Origin: an uncultured Bacteroidales bacterium
Lineage (GTDB): Bacteria; Bacteroidota; Bacteroidia; Bacteroidales; UBA932
Direction of reading: 5' to 3'
DNA length: 64,000 nt
NCBI GenBank assembly: GCA_944325445.1
Contig: CALVAG010000003.1
Location: 1 to 64,000 of the forward strand
How positions within the stretch are numbered: the first letter of the stretch is position 1; the number at the start of each line of letters is the position of its first letter. This document shows positions 15,722-24,164 of the stretch, piece after piece. Under the pieces are notes generated by a model. It saw nothing but the letters and a program-made list of their open reading frames with translations, did not search any database and was not told the origin of the DNA. Both the position numbers and the translations under genes were made by a program.

Positions 15722-17551
15722 ATGGACAGATATAGAATCGGGATATTGAGAGTAATTGCATCGCTGCTCTTCACTCTCTTCGCTACACTTTCCTTTGCGC
15801 AAAACTTCAGTGTAGATGCTCCGAATGTCGTAGAAAAGGATGAAATTTTCAGAATAGTCTATACTTGCGACGCAGAGGTGGATGAATTCATAGCACCTTC
15901 CCTGACCGGTCTGGAGCTGCTGGCCGGTCCGATGCCTTCCAGAATGTCCAGTACCAATATCGTAAACGGAGTCAGAACAGATATCCTGGAGATAAACTAT
16001 ACCATAATGGTAAGAGCCACCCAGACCGGAGTGGCTACTGTCTCTCCGGCAAGTGTAAAGATAGGCGGCAAGCAATATTCGGCAAAGGCCCTGAGCATAG
16101 AGGTGGTCGAGGGGAATTCCGCCGCGACTCAGAACAACGGCCGGAGTTCTGCGGCAGAGAGCAATCTCGGCAGCGGGGAGGTTTCATCGGAAGATATTTT
16201 TCTAAGACTTACATTCAGCAAGAACAGAGTTGTCAGGGGCGAGCCCATAGTGGCGACCCTCAAACTCTACACAAGAGTCCCGATATCCGGATTCGAAGAT
16301 GTCAAGTTTCCGGTTTTCAACGGTTTCTGGAGTCAGGAGCTGGAAACCCCGCAAAATATAAACTTCGTAAGGGAAAATTACAAAAATCAGGTTTACAACT
16401 CTGCGGTGTTGCGCCGTTATATTTTGCTTCCGCAACAGACAGGAGACCTTACCGTAGAACCCTCGTATATGGTATGCCAGATCCAGATGCGTTCGGAGGG
16501 GTTCGGAAGATCGATATTCGATGACTTTTTCGATACATACCATACAATCCGCAAACGGCTTTCTACACAGCCGGCAACGATAAAGGTAGAACCCCTTCCT
16601 GCAGGAGCGCCCGCCTCATTCGGCGGCGGTGTGGGCGAGTTCTCCATGGATGTAAGGCTTAGCGGCGACAGCATAAGGGCGCATGAGGCGGGGGCGCTTA
16701 CAGTAGAAATCAGCGGCAGCGGAAATATCAATCTCATCGAGACGCCGGTGGTGGAGCTGCCTCATGATTTCGAAAAGTATGATGTAAAGACAGACGACAA
16801 TTATTCCAACGGTACAGCGGGGCTTTCAGGTAAAAAGGTGTTCGAATTTCCGTTCATTCCGCGCAGCGAGGGTACTTTTGTCATTCCTCCCGTAACTTAT
16901 TCCTATTATAATATAAAACAGGACAGATATGTGACCCTGAAAAGCGATACCCTCAGGCTGAAGGTGCTGAAAAATGAAAATGCCTCCGCATCACAGCAAA
17001 TTGTGAGCGGTGTGAACAAACAGTCCGTCGTGAATCTGGGAAGCGACATAAGATATATCTTTACCTCATCTCCGAATTTGGGTAAAACGGGCGTATTCCT
17101 GGTATGGAGCTGGTATTTTGCGGCTATCGTATTGCTTATTGCAATACTCTTTTTGATAGCGGACAAAATTTTGAGAGAGAGGGAAAAACTTAGGGGAGAT
17201 ATAAAACGTACCAGAAACAGGCGTGCCAACAAGATCGCAAAGAACAGATTGAGATTGGCCCAAAGCTATCTCGACAAAGGGTTGCAGTCTCCATTTTATG
17301 AGGAGTTGCACAAAGCCCTGTTGGGTTATATAAGCGATAAACTTTCCATACAGTTCGCCGATATGCAGCGCGATGCAATTGTTGAAATGCTCAATGAACG
17401 GGGTGTGCCTGAGCAGGAGAGGGATACATTGATAAATCTGGTGGACGAGTGCGAAATGGCGCGTTACTCCCAACAGCAGTCGGAGGGGGCCATGAGCGAA
17501 CAGTATAAACGGGCTATAGAGATAATTTCGACATTGGAAAATAAATTGTAA
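15722..17551 (+). CDS. batD: BatD, oxygen-tolerance membrane protein
   Basis: About 609 residues. The start is placed at the ATG at 15722 (a TTG at 15713 in the same frame overlaps the preceding stop). Signal peptide 'VIASLLFTLFATLSFAQN'. The large extracytoplasmic region has repeated beta-sandwich units ('GLELLAGPMPSRMSS', 'NRVVRGEPIVATLKLYTRVP', 'FPFIPRSEGTFVIPPVTYSY'), characteristic of the BatD family. A membrane helix ('YFAAIVLLIAILFLIADK') precedes a cytoplasmic tail with 'PFYEELHKALLGYISDKLSI'. BatD probably scaffolds the periplasmic side of the complex. Confidence 0.9.
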   Translation: MDRYRIGILRVIASLLFTLFATLSFAQNFSVDAPNVVEKDEIFRIVYTCDAEVDEFIAPSLTGLELLAGPMPSRMSSTNIVNGVRTDILEINYTIMVRATQTGVATVSPASVKIGGKQYSAKALSIEVVEGNSAATQNNGRSSAAESNLGSGEVSSEDIFLRLTFSKNRVVRGEPIVATLKLYTRVPISGFEDVKFPVFNGFWSQELETPQNINFVRENYKNQVYNSAVLRRYILLPQQTGDLTVEPSYMVCQIQMRSEGFGRSIFDDFFDTYHTIRKRLSTQPATIKVEPLPAGAPASFGGGVGEFSMDVRLSGDSIRAHEAGALTVEISGSGNINLIETPVVELPHDFEKYDVKTDDNYSNGTAGLSGKKVFEFPFIPRSEGTFVIPPVTYSYYNIKQDRYVTLKSDTLRLKVLKNENASASQQIVSGVNKQSVVNLGSDIRYIFTSSPNLGKTGVFLVWSWYFAAIVLLIAILFLIADKILREREKLRGDIKRTRNRRANKIAKNRLRLAQSYLDKGLQSPFYEELHKALLGYISDKLSIQFADMQRDAIVEMLNERGVPEQERDTLINLVDECEMARYSQQQSEGAMSEQYKRAIEIISTLENKL

Positions 17552-17552
17552 T

Positions 17553-18320
17553 ATGAGAAAGGCTATATATATATTGGTTGCGTTATGCTCGCTTGCACCG
17601 CTTTTTCTGCAGGCGCAGGAACCGAATTACAATGAGTTGTGGAACAGGGCGAACAACCACTATTCGCTCGGAGAGTATCAGGATGCGCTCTCTGCATACA
17701 AACAGATAGAGGAGGCGGGGATGGTCTCATATAAACTCTATTACAATATCGCGAATACCTACTATAAGCTGAAGGAAGACGGCCATGCGCTTCTTTATTA
17801 CGAAAGGGCCTTGAAGCTCAACCCTTCCGATAAGGATATAAAGAATAACCTGGAAATAGCGAAACTGAAAACCCTCGACAAGATAGAGGTTATTCCGGAT
17901 TTCATACTTACAGTATGGATAGGCAAGCTGAAAAATTCCCTTTCGAGCGACAACTGGGCGAAGATCTCCATTCTTCTTCTTGCCGCAGTCGCTGTGCTGC
18001 TGTTGCTGTACAGGCATGCCTCCACTGTAGCGATGAAAAAGGGCGCCTTCGCATTGGGATGTATCGTGCTTCTTTTTGCAATCTGTTCGCTGATATTCTC
18101 CTTTAATTTGCGGAGCAAGGCTGTCAGCGAAGATTATGCCATAGTCATGGTCCCGGTGAGCAATATCAAAAGCGCTCCGAACAGTACGGGAAACAACCTT
18201 TTCATACTGCATGAGGGGACAAAAATAGAGGTGCTGGAGCAGGTGGATACATGGAGCAGGATAGAACTTTCAGACGGCCGTCAGGGCTGGGTGCAATCTT
18301 CCGATTTCGAAATAATATAA
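17553..18320 (+). CDS. batE: BatE, TPR and SH3-domain membrane protein
   Basis: 255 residues. Signal peptide ('AIYILVALCSLAPLFLQAQ'), TPR repeats ('YNELWNRANNHYSLGEYQDA', 'YNIANTYYKLKEDGHALLYY', 'YERALKLNPSDKDIKNNLE'), two membrane helices ('KISILLLAAVAVLLLLYR' and 'GAFALGCIVLLFAICSLIF') and a C-terminal bacterial SH3-like domain ('VSNIKSAPNSTGNNLFIL', 'RQGWVQSSDFEII'). This is the standard BatE layout. Last gene of the BAT operon, one nucleotide after batD. Confidence 0.9.
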   Translation: MRKAIYILVALCSLAPLFLQAQEPNYNELWNRANNHYSLGEYQDALSAYKQIEEAGMVSYKLYYNIANTYYKLKEDGHALLYYERALKLNPSDKDIKNNLEIAKLKTLDKIEVIPDFILTVWIGKLKNSLSSDNWAKISILLLAAVAVLLLLYRHASTVAMKKGAFALGCIVLLFAICSLIFSFNLRSKAVSEDYAIVMVPVSNIKSAPNSTGNNLFILHEGTKIEVLEQVDTWSRIELSDGRQGWVQSSDFEII

Positions 18321-18335
18321 ACGGTAATCAATATC

Positions 18336-20204
18336 ATGAAAAAAATCTTTACACTAATCGTTGCAACGATTGTTGCGATGCCTCTTTTTTCGCAACAGTT
18401 CAAATTCGCTTACCTTTCTGATACGCATATCGCGGAAGGGGCGGCCAGCATAGAGGACCTGCAGGCCTGCATAGATGACATTAACAAAAATGATGAACTC
18501 TCTTTTGTCGTTATCACGGGCGATATTACCGAATTCGGCGCGGACAAGGAGATAGAACTTGCAAAATCCATTATCGACGGGTTGAACAAACCCTATTATG
18601 TCATAGCCGGCAACCATGATGCGAAATGGTCTGAAAGCGGATGCAATACTTTCGTGAAGGTTTTCGGATATGAGGAGTTCGAATTCGACTGCCAGGGCAT
18701 AAAATTCATAGGTACCAACAGCGGCCCGAATATGCGTATGGCCCCGGCGCTTCTTCCGAGAGAGAGCATGGTCTGGCTCGATTCCATAGCGAATACAATT
18801 GATAAAAAACAGCCTGTCGTCTTTATCAACCATTATCCTATGGACAGTTCAATGCTCAACTATACCAATGTGCTGGATGAGTTGAAAAAGGTAAATACGC
18901 AGCTTATCATGGGCGGACACTGGCACACCAACAGGGCAATGGTATATGAAGGCATTCCGGGTGTGATAGGGCGTTCGACGATGAAGGCGGGCCGTCCCGG
19001 GGCAGGATATAATATTGTAGAGTTCAACGGTTCTACGGTTACATTCAGCGAAAGGATAGTTTCCGGAAAACCATATACCATTACTCCGTGGCATACGCTG
19101 AGAATGAGCAGGGGACTCGCTTTCGACAGCGGTGCGGAGTATCCGCGTCCGGATTATTCGGTAAACGGGCAATATGCAAATGTAGAGCAGATATGGAGGT
19201 ATGAAGATGTATCGGATATAGGGGCCGGTGCGGTAATGGCCGGCAAGGGAGAGAATGCAAAGGTCGTTTATTCCAATACGAAAGGAATAGTGCGCGCACT
19301 TTCCGCCGCAACCGGCGAGCAGCTTTGGGAGTTTGCCACGGAGGGAAAAGTCTATTCTACTCCCGCCGTTTCCGGGAATATTGTTGTGGTAGGTTCGTCG
19401 GACAATCATGTTTATGGTCTCGACCTCAATACCGGTGCGGAGAAATGGAGATACGAATGCGGAAAATCGGTACTCGGTTCTCCGGCGATTTATGGAGGGA
19501 AGGTCTATATAGGCGCATCGGACAACAAGTTCAGGGCCCTCTCTCTCAAAACGGGAAAACTGATATGGAGTTATGACGATATAAAGGGTTTCATTGAGGC
19601 CAGGCCTTATGCAGACAGGGAACAGGTCGTGATAGGAGACTGGGCAGGGCGGCTCTATTCATTCAACCCTTCGGACGGGAAGTTGCAATGGTGCTGGACA
19701 AACGATAAAGGCAGGATGTTCTCACCGGCAGCAGTATTCCCGGTCAAGGCAAACGGTAAAATATTCATTGCGACACCGGAAAGGGTCTCATACGCGATAG
19801 ATGCAAAGAGCGGCAGGCAGATATGGCGTGCAGATGGCGGCAGGGAATCCATAGGACTCTCTTCCGACAAGAGTACTTATTATATAAAGACAATGATGGA
19901 CAGTGTATTTGCCTTCTCTACATCGGGCAGCGAGCCGCGCAAAATCTGGGCTGCGAATGCCGGGTACGGGTATGAGATAGCGCCTACTCCGATTACCGTT
20001 GCCGCAGGCGAAGGGGCGGAGGGGTCAGACCTCGTCTTCATTCCTACAGACAAAGGCAATATAGTGGCCCTTAACGGCAATGACGGTTCCATTGCGTGGA
20101 AACACAAACTGTCGGGCGCCCTTATAAATTATATCCAGCCTATCGAGGGGAGGAAAATATTGGTCAGCACTATGGACGGTATAGTCGCCCTGCTGAAATA
20201 TTAA
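18336..20204 (+). CDS. Secreted metallophosphatase fused to a PQQ-type beta-propeller
   Basis: 622 residues with a signal peptide ('IFTLIVATIVAMPLFSQ'). Residues of about 20-260 are a calcineurin-like phosphoesterase with all five metal motifs: 'YLSDTHI', 'VITGDITEFG', 'VIAGNHDAKW', 'VFINHYPMD' and 'MGGHWHTNR'. Residues of about 290-620 are repeated PQQ/quinoprotein-like blades ('ATGEQLWEFATEGKVYSTPA', 'NTGAEKWRYECGKSVLGSPA', 'KTGKLIWSYDDIKGFIEARP', 'NDGSIAWKHKLSGALINYIQ'). The substrate is unknown; the propeller may recognise a glycan or partner protein. It starts 15 bp after batE and could be cotranscribed. Confidence 0.85.
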   Translation: MKKIFTLIVATIVAMPLFSQQFKFAYLSDTHIAEGAASIEDLQACIDDINKNDELSFVVITGDITEFGADKEIELAKSIIDGLNKPYYVIAGNHDAKWSESGCNTFVKVFGYEEFEFDCQGIKFIGTNSGPNMRMAPALLPRESMVWLDSIANTIDKKQPVVFINHYPMDSSMLNYTNVLDELKKVNTQLIMGGHWHTNRAMVYEGIPGVIGRSTMKAGRPGAGYNIVEFNGSTVTFSERIVSGKPYTITPWHTLRMSRGLAFDSGAEYPRPDYSVNGQYANVEQIWRYEDVSDIGAGAVMAGKGENAKVVYSNTKGIVRALSAATGEQLWEFATEGKVYSTPAVSGNIVVVGSSDNHVYGLDLNTGAEKWRYECGKSVLGSPAIYGGKVYIGASDNKFRALSLKTGKLIWSYDDIKGFIEARPYADREQVVIGDWAGRLYSFNPSDGKLQWCWTNDKGRMFSPAAVFPVKANGKIFIATPERVSYAIDAKSGRQIWRADGGRESIGLSSDKSTYYIKTMMDSVFAFSTSGSEPRKIWAANAGYGYEIAPTPITVAAGEGAEGSDLVFIPTDKGNIVALNGNDGSIAWKHKLSGALINYIQPIEGRKILVSTMDGIVALLKY

Positions 20205-20220
20205 TATCCGGCGCTGCAGA

Positions 20221-20904
20221 TTAAAGTGTCTGAAGAATGGCCGCCAGCTTTTTCATGCCGCCGGTGGCCTTTTCTTCTATCTGGGTGAAGTTGCGCAGGC
20301 TCAAAGGCATAGGTTTCGGGTCTATGAGGTAGATTTTGCAATCGGCCTTTGTATAGTGAACCAATCCTGCGGCAGGATAAACATTCAGCGATGTACCTAT
20401 TATTATAAGTATGTCTGCACTGCTTACCTCTTCCGCTGCAGTCTCGAGCATCGGGACAGCCTCTCCGAACCAGACTATGAAAGGGCGGAGCTGGGTCCCG
20501 TCAGGCGCTTTTTCTCCCGGTTTTATATCTCTGTAGCCTATCTCTATCGGATGCTCCTTGTCGCGCTCACCGCAGGCCTTGGTTAGCTCTCCGTGCAGAT
20601 GGATTACATGCGTGCTTCCGGCCCTTTCATGCAGATTGTCTACATTCTGCGTCACTACACAGACATCGAACTGTTTTTCCAGCGATGCAATTATTTTGTG
20701 CGCATCGTTGGGCTCGACCTTTTGGAGTTCCCTGCGACGCATGTTATAGAATTCCAGAACGAGCGCCCTGTCGCGGTACCATCCCTCTATGGAGGCCACA
20801 TCCTCCACCTTGTATTCATTCCAGAGACCGTTGCTGTCCCTGAAGGTCTGCAGGCCGCTCTCCGCACTTACGCCTGCCCCGCTCAATACTACAATCTTTT
20901 TCAT
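20221..20904 (-). CDS. cobB: NAD-dependent protein deacylase, sirtuin (CobB/SIR2 family)
   Basis: Removes acyl groups from lysines using NAD. 227 residues. Motifs: 'LSGAGVSAESGLQTFRDSNG' (NAD binding), 'VVTQNVDNLHERAGSTHVIH' with 'LHGEL' (catalytic His), 'IIIGTSLNVYPAAGL'. The 'FYNMRR' segment supplies the Tyr-x-x-Arg pair that in SIRT5 and CobB recognises acidic acyl groups, so desuccinylase or demalonylase activity is likely. The zinc ribbon is lost: only one Cys remains in 'CGERDKEHPIEIGYRD'. Convergent with the phosphatase gene. Confidence 0.88.
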   Translation of the reverse strand: MKKIVVLSGAGVSAESGLQTFRDSNGLWNEYKVEDVASIEGWYRDRALVLEFYNMRRRELQKVEPNDAHKIIASLEKQFDVCVVTQNVDNLHERAGSTHVIHLHGELTKACGERDKEHPIEIGYRDIKPGEKAPDGTQLRPFIVWFGEAVPMLETAAEEVSSADILIIIGTSLNVYPAAGLVHYTKADCKIYLIDPKPMPLSLRNFTQIEEKATGGMKKLAAILQTL

Positions 20905-20912
20905 GGCAAAGG

Positions 20913-22145
20913 TTATTTAAATGTCGCTTCTATCATTACCGGATTCGAATCTTCGGAAATCCGCTCCGCTATGCGCTTCATCCGAGGCGAATCCGATGTT
21001 TGTGCATACTCCATAAAGAGGTCGGCCTCTACTATCTGGTACATCTTTCCGCCGGTGAAAAAATCCGGAGTGAAATTTATTCCGCCGTCCATGTCGTTTA
21101 CAAATCCGGAAACGGCGGATACCTCATCCTGCGCAAGGGAGATGAGTCTCTCCTCTTTTTTATCATACAGGAAAGTTACGACAGCTTTAGGAGCCTCGCT
21201 TTTATCCTCTTTTTTAGTGGCGATGAATTCTCCTTTGGGAAGAAACATTCTGAAAATCAGAAAATCATCTTTCTCGATAAAGGGCTTGGTCACCGAAATT
21301 GCCTCAGGGCTGAAAAGGTCTCCGAACGCCATATCGTAATACTTTCCGTAATCCACAATATACCTTGTTCTCCTTTCATAATCGCTGTTGTAGGCATATA
21401 TCGTATCGAATGCCCCTTTTATTACATTGATTTGGCCATTGTAGACAGATACGTTGCTTGGCCGTAATGCAATCATCACCATTTCCGGACTGATATTCCT
21501 CTTGAAGCAAGACTTGCCGGCTGGGTGTACTGATTTTATATTGCCGTTATTGTCGAGCAGTGCAAACGACTCCGATTGGGTGGAAACATTTTCTTTATCA
21601 GGGATGCGGCACATTGCGATATACTCTCCGTTTTCCATGTGCAATATATTGTCTATCCAATATTTTTCCTTTTGCAGGGAGTCTATCCCGGACAGGCGTT
21701 TTATGTATCTGCCTTCGGAGTCGTAAACGAACGCGCTCTGGCACAGTACGCCGATTGCACCTTTGGCATCCGCATCATAATCTGCAAAGAGGCCGGAAAT
21801 TCTGGTGTATTCTCCCGGTCCGCGTCCGTTACGGTTGATTTTCCTTATGAATTCGCCAGACTCCGAGAATACGGCTATCTCCTTGGACCCTATACTTGAA
21901 ATGTAAAAACAGCCGTCGTTATGGCAAAGATGTAAGATTTTCCCTATTGCGGAACTCTTTGTGGTCTGTAGGGGAATATACCTTAAAGATGATGCATAAA
22001 GGCTGAGATTTATATTCTCGGCATCGTCGAGAGCTTTTTCGAGGTTCAATACGGCAGTATCCGATGCGCTGCCGCTTTTCTCTGCATTGGAGCAACCGTA
22101 TGCCGTCAAGAGCGAAAATAAGAGGATGAAAACTTTTTCTTTCAT
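20913..22145 (-). CDS. Six-bladed beta-propeller lipoprotein
   Basis: 410 residues with a lipoprotein signal ('VFILLFSLLTAYGCSNAE', lipobox Ala-Tyr-Gly-Cys). The mature part has NHL/6-bladed propeller-like repeats such as 'AIGKILHLCHNDGCFYIS', 'IAVFSESGEFIRKINRNG' and 'GPGEYTRISGLFADYDADAK', the 'GRGPGEY' turn being typical of this Bacteroidota family. Ligand and partner are unknown. It starts one base after the stop of the upstream ATPase-like gene, so the two are translated from one mRNA. Confidence 0.78.
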   Translation of the reverse strand: MKEKVFILLFSLLTAYGCSNAEKSGSASDTAVLNLEKALDDAENINLSLYASSLRYIPLQTTKSSAIGKILHLCHNDGCFYISSIGSKEIAVFSESGEFIRKINRNGRGPGEYTRISGLFADYDADAKGAIGVLCQSAFVYDSEGRYIKRLSGIDSLQKEKYWIDNILHMENGEYIAMCRIPDKENVSTQSESFALLDNNGNIKSVHPAGKSCFKRNISPEMVMIALRPSNVSVYNGQINVIKGAFDTIYAYNSDYERRTRYIVDYGKYYDMAFGDLFSPEAISVTKPFIEKDDFLIFRMFLPKGEFIATKKEDKSEAPKAVVTFLYDKKEERLISLAQDEVSAVSGFVNDMDGGINFTPDFFTGGKMYQIVEADLFMEYAQTSDSPRMKRIAERISEDSNPVMIEATFK

Positions 22146-22146
22146 G

Positions 22147-23286
22147 CTACTTTACAAAAAAATATTTTATAAACCAGTGTTTTAAAAGAGGGTCCATTAC
22201 GACTATCTCTTTTTTCCCGTTATATGTTATAATCTCTTTTTTCTGCAGGGCCTCCTTCAGCCTGTTTACATTGGCGGAGGAGTTGAGTTTGTATTTGTCC
22301 AGAATATCTGCCGAGCTGAACTTCCTTACCCCGTTCAGCACTGCCTTGATAAAGCGGAGCTGGTGTTTGCTCAGCCCGAATGCAATTGTGTGGAACGAGA
22401 AATCATGCAGGTTTATGAGATTCTGCAAGGCTTCATCTATCGTCTTGTCTTCCAGATAGCCTATGGTCATTTCATAACAGATGGAAGCCAGATGCTGTGC
22501 ATACCACGGATCGCCCTCCAGCGTATCGTATATGTATCCCGCCTGTTCCGGACGTATCACCTTTCCCCCTTTCAGAAAACCCTTTATGATATAATCTACG
22601 AAGATCTTTTTTTCTATCGGGACAACATCTATCTTGTCTACAAGGTTATAAAAATACTTCTTTACCTCGAAAATTTCATCCATCGCATTTTTGCGCTCTC
22701 CGGTAACCACATACGATACATGTGTATGCCTGCTCCACTCCTTTTCGAACAGGGAAAATATCCTGTCGGGGTCTTCGAAAAGTATAATGTCTTGAAACTG
22801 TTCAAAATATAATACTATATGGCAATTCAAGTCCGTTGCAATCCTTTCGGGCAGGTTCAGAAACTCCCTTATCTGGGCATCGCTCAACAGCTCTTTTGAA
22901 TTGTAGATGAACCGCGGTGATCTGCCGGGCTGCTCCCCCTCCTTTACAATATAGGGGGCCGACGGCATATATCTCGACAGATAGTCCGACCACTCCATGC
23001 CGGATGCTGCGAATTTGCCTACAATATGGTTGGTATAGCGAATCATAAAGGCCTCTATGCACCTTATATTGAAGAGATTCATCTTTATTAGGGAGTACTT
23101 GTAGCCTTTCCTGTCGAGTTCCCTGAAGGAGTTGTAGATAATGGACTTCTTGCCTGTCCTTGCCTGTCCGTAAATGAGTATATTCTTTTTCTGCTCGATG
23201 AGCTGGCAGAATTCCTTTACCTCCTTGTCTCTTCCTATAAAATGAGAGCCGGTTACATAGTCGAAATATTCAAAAGGTGCATCCAT
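22147..23286 (-). CDS. Degenerate AAA/archaeal-type ATPase with winged-helix C-terminus
   Basis: 379 residues from the ATG at 23286 (an in-frame GTG lies at 23292). It shares the layout of the ATPase at 52327-53469: 'HFIGRDKEVKEFCQLIEQKK', a P-loop region, a middle helical domain, and a C-terminal winged helix ('FIKAVLNGVRKFSSADILDK', 'LKEALQKKEIITYNGKKE'). The P-loop is altered: 'IYGQARTGKKSII' has Lys where Ser or Thr should follow the GK, and Walker B reads 'VLYFEQFQD' without the Asp before Glu. It may bind but not hydrolyse ATP. Forms an operon with the propeller lipoprotein; the promoter puts the RNA start at or next to the ATG. Confidence 0.7.
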   Translation of the reverse strand: MDAPFEYFDYVTGSHFIGRDKEVKEFCQLIEQKKNILIYGQARTGKKSIIYNSFRELDRKGYKYSLIKMNLFNIRCIEAFMIRYTNHIVGKFAASGMEWSDYLSRYMPSAPYIVKEGEQPGRSPRFIYNSKELLSDAQIREFLNLPERIATDLNCHIVLYFEQFQDIILFEDPDRIFSLFEKEWSRHTHVSYVVTGERKNAMDEIFEVKKYFYNLVDKIDVVPIEKKIFVDYIIKGFLKGGKVIRPEQAGYIYDTLEGDPWYAQHLASICYEMTIGYLEDKTIDEALQNLINLHDFSFHTIAFGLSKHQLRFIKAVLNGVRKFSSADILDKYKLNSSANVNRLKEALQKKEIITYNGKKEIVVMDPLLKHWFIKYFFVK

Positions 23287-23291
23287 GGTCA

Positions 23292-23323
23292 CAAAATTAG
23301 GAAATCATGGAAAAAGTAACAAG
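23292..23323 (-). promoter_or_regulatory. Promoter for the ATPase/propeller operon
   Basis: On the minus strand a -33 CTTG (23320-23323) is separated by 20 nt from TAATTTTG (23292-23299), an exact TAnnTTTG. The start of transcription should fall at about 23285-23288, on the ATG at 23286, so the mRNA would be leaderless or nearly so. Confidence 0.6.
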
Positions 23324-23350
23324 TAAGTTATCTAATTTTAATGCAGAAAG

Positions 23351-23382
23351 TTTTGCTAAAAAAATAAAAAATACTACTTTTG
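23351..23382 (+). promoter_or_regulatory. rplU-rpmA promoter
   Basis: TTTTG (23351-23355), 19 nt, then TACTTTTG (23375-23382): a textbook Bacteroidota promoter. Transcription would start near 23388, giving a leader of about 90 nt before rplU. Confidence 0.8.
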
Positions 23383-23480
23383 TAGTCCTAAAAAGAGTAG
23401 AGAAGGCAGTTAAGCTATTGAGTAAGAGTTGTTTGATGTAACAACCGCTTGCTGTCGAAAATTTTTAAACAAAAAATTTT

Positions 23481-23789
23481 ATGTACGCAATTGTAGATAT
23501 TGCAGGTCAACAGTTCAAGGTTGAGGCGGGTAAGAAGATTTACGTACACCGCTTGAAAGACGAGGCAGGTTCTTCGGTTACCTTCGAGAAGGTGCTTCTG
23601 ACAGATGACAACGGTGCTGTCAAGGTGGGTTCTCCCTATGTCGAGGGTGCAGCCGTAAAGGCTACCGTTCTGGAGCATTTGAAAGGCAACAAGGTGATTG
23701 TCTTCAAGAAGAAACGCCGTAAAGGTTATAAGAAAAAGAACGGTCATCGTCAGTATTTAACACAAATTCAGATTGATTCAATTGCTTAA
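23481..23789 (+). CDS. rplU: 50S ribosomal protein L21
   Basis: 102 residues, the normal size. Begins '[20 protein letters not shown]' and ends with the basic '[18 protein letters not shown]' followed by '[10 protein letters not shown]', the L21 signature that contacts 23S rRNA. Followed by rpmA 19 bp later in the conserved L21-L27 pair. The leader of about 90 nt leaves room for autogenous control, but no specific structure was recognised. Confidence 0.97.
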   Translation: MYAIVDIAGQQFKVEAGKKIYVHRLKDEAGSSVTFEKVLLTDDNGAVKVGSPYVEGAAVKATVLEHLKGNKVIVFKKKRRKGYKKKNGHRQYLTQIQIDSIA

Positions 23790-23808
23790 TTGGTAAAAGG
23801 GAAAGATT

Positions 23809-24072
23809 ATGGCTCATAAAAAAGGTGTCGGTAGTTCAAAGAACGGCCGTGAATCACAAAGTAAAAGATTGGGCGTTAAATTGTTCGGTGGACAAAACGC
23901 CAAAGCTGGAAATATCCTGGTTCGTCAGAGAGGGACCGTTCATTATCCGGGTCTCAATGTAGGAATGGGTAAAGACCATACTCTTTATGCTTTGGTGGAC
24001 GGAGTTGTAAAGTTTACCAAAAAGGCAGAGAGCAAGTCGTATGTCTCGATTATTCCGTTTGGCAACAATTAG
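23809..24072 (+). CDS. rpmA: 50S ribosomal protein L27
   Basis: 87 residues. '[20 protein letters not shown]' is the typical N-terminus reaching the peptidyl-transferase centre, without the cleaved N-terminal extension seen in Firmicutes. '[20 protein letters not shown]' and '[20 protein letters not shown]' complete the family. Last gene before a factor-independent terminator. Confidence 0.97.
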   Translation: MAHKKGVGSSKNGRESQSKRLGVKLFGGQNAKAGNILVRQRGTVHYPGLNVGMGKDHTLYALVDGVVKFTKKAESKSYVSIIPFGNN

Positions 24073-24098
24073 GGATAGCGCGGGCTATGTAGAATAGA

Positions 24099-24129
24099 GG
24101 AGCTTCCCTTAATTGGGCGCTCCTTTTTT
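24099..24129 (+). terminator. Terminator after rpmA
   Basis: GGAGC (24099-24103) pairs with GCTCC (24119-24123), with an inner CCC/GGG pair, followed by six T residues (24124-24129). It ends the rplU-rpmA transcript. Confidence 0.85.
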
Positions 24130-24164
24130 GTTTTGAACAATATAAAATTATATGATAGAGTCGT

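Noticed and set aside
15243-15761. Long minus-strand open frame rich in Ile, Leu and Val, and a plus-strand Ile/Arg/Thr frame at 15337-15597
   Set aside because: Both are translations of the Asn/Gln/Asp codon repeat of BatC in other frames and have no family features.
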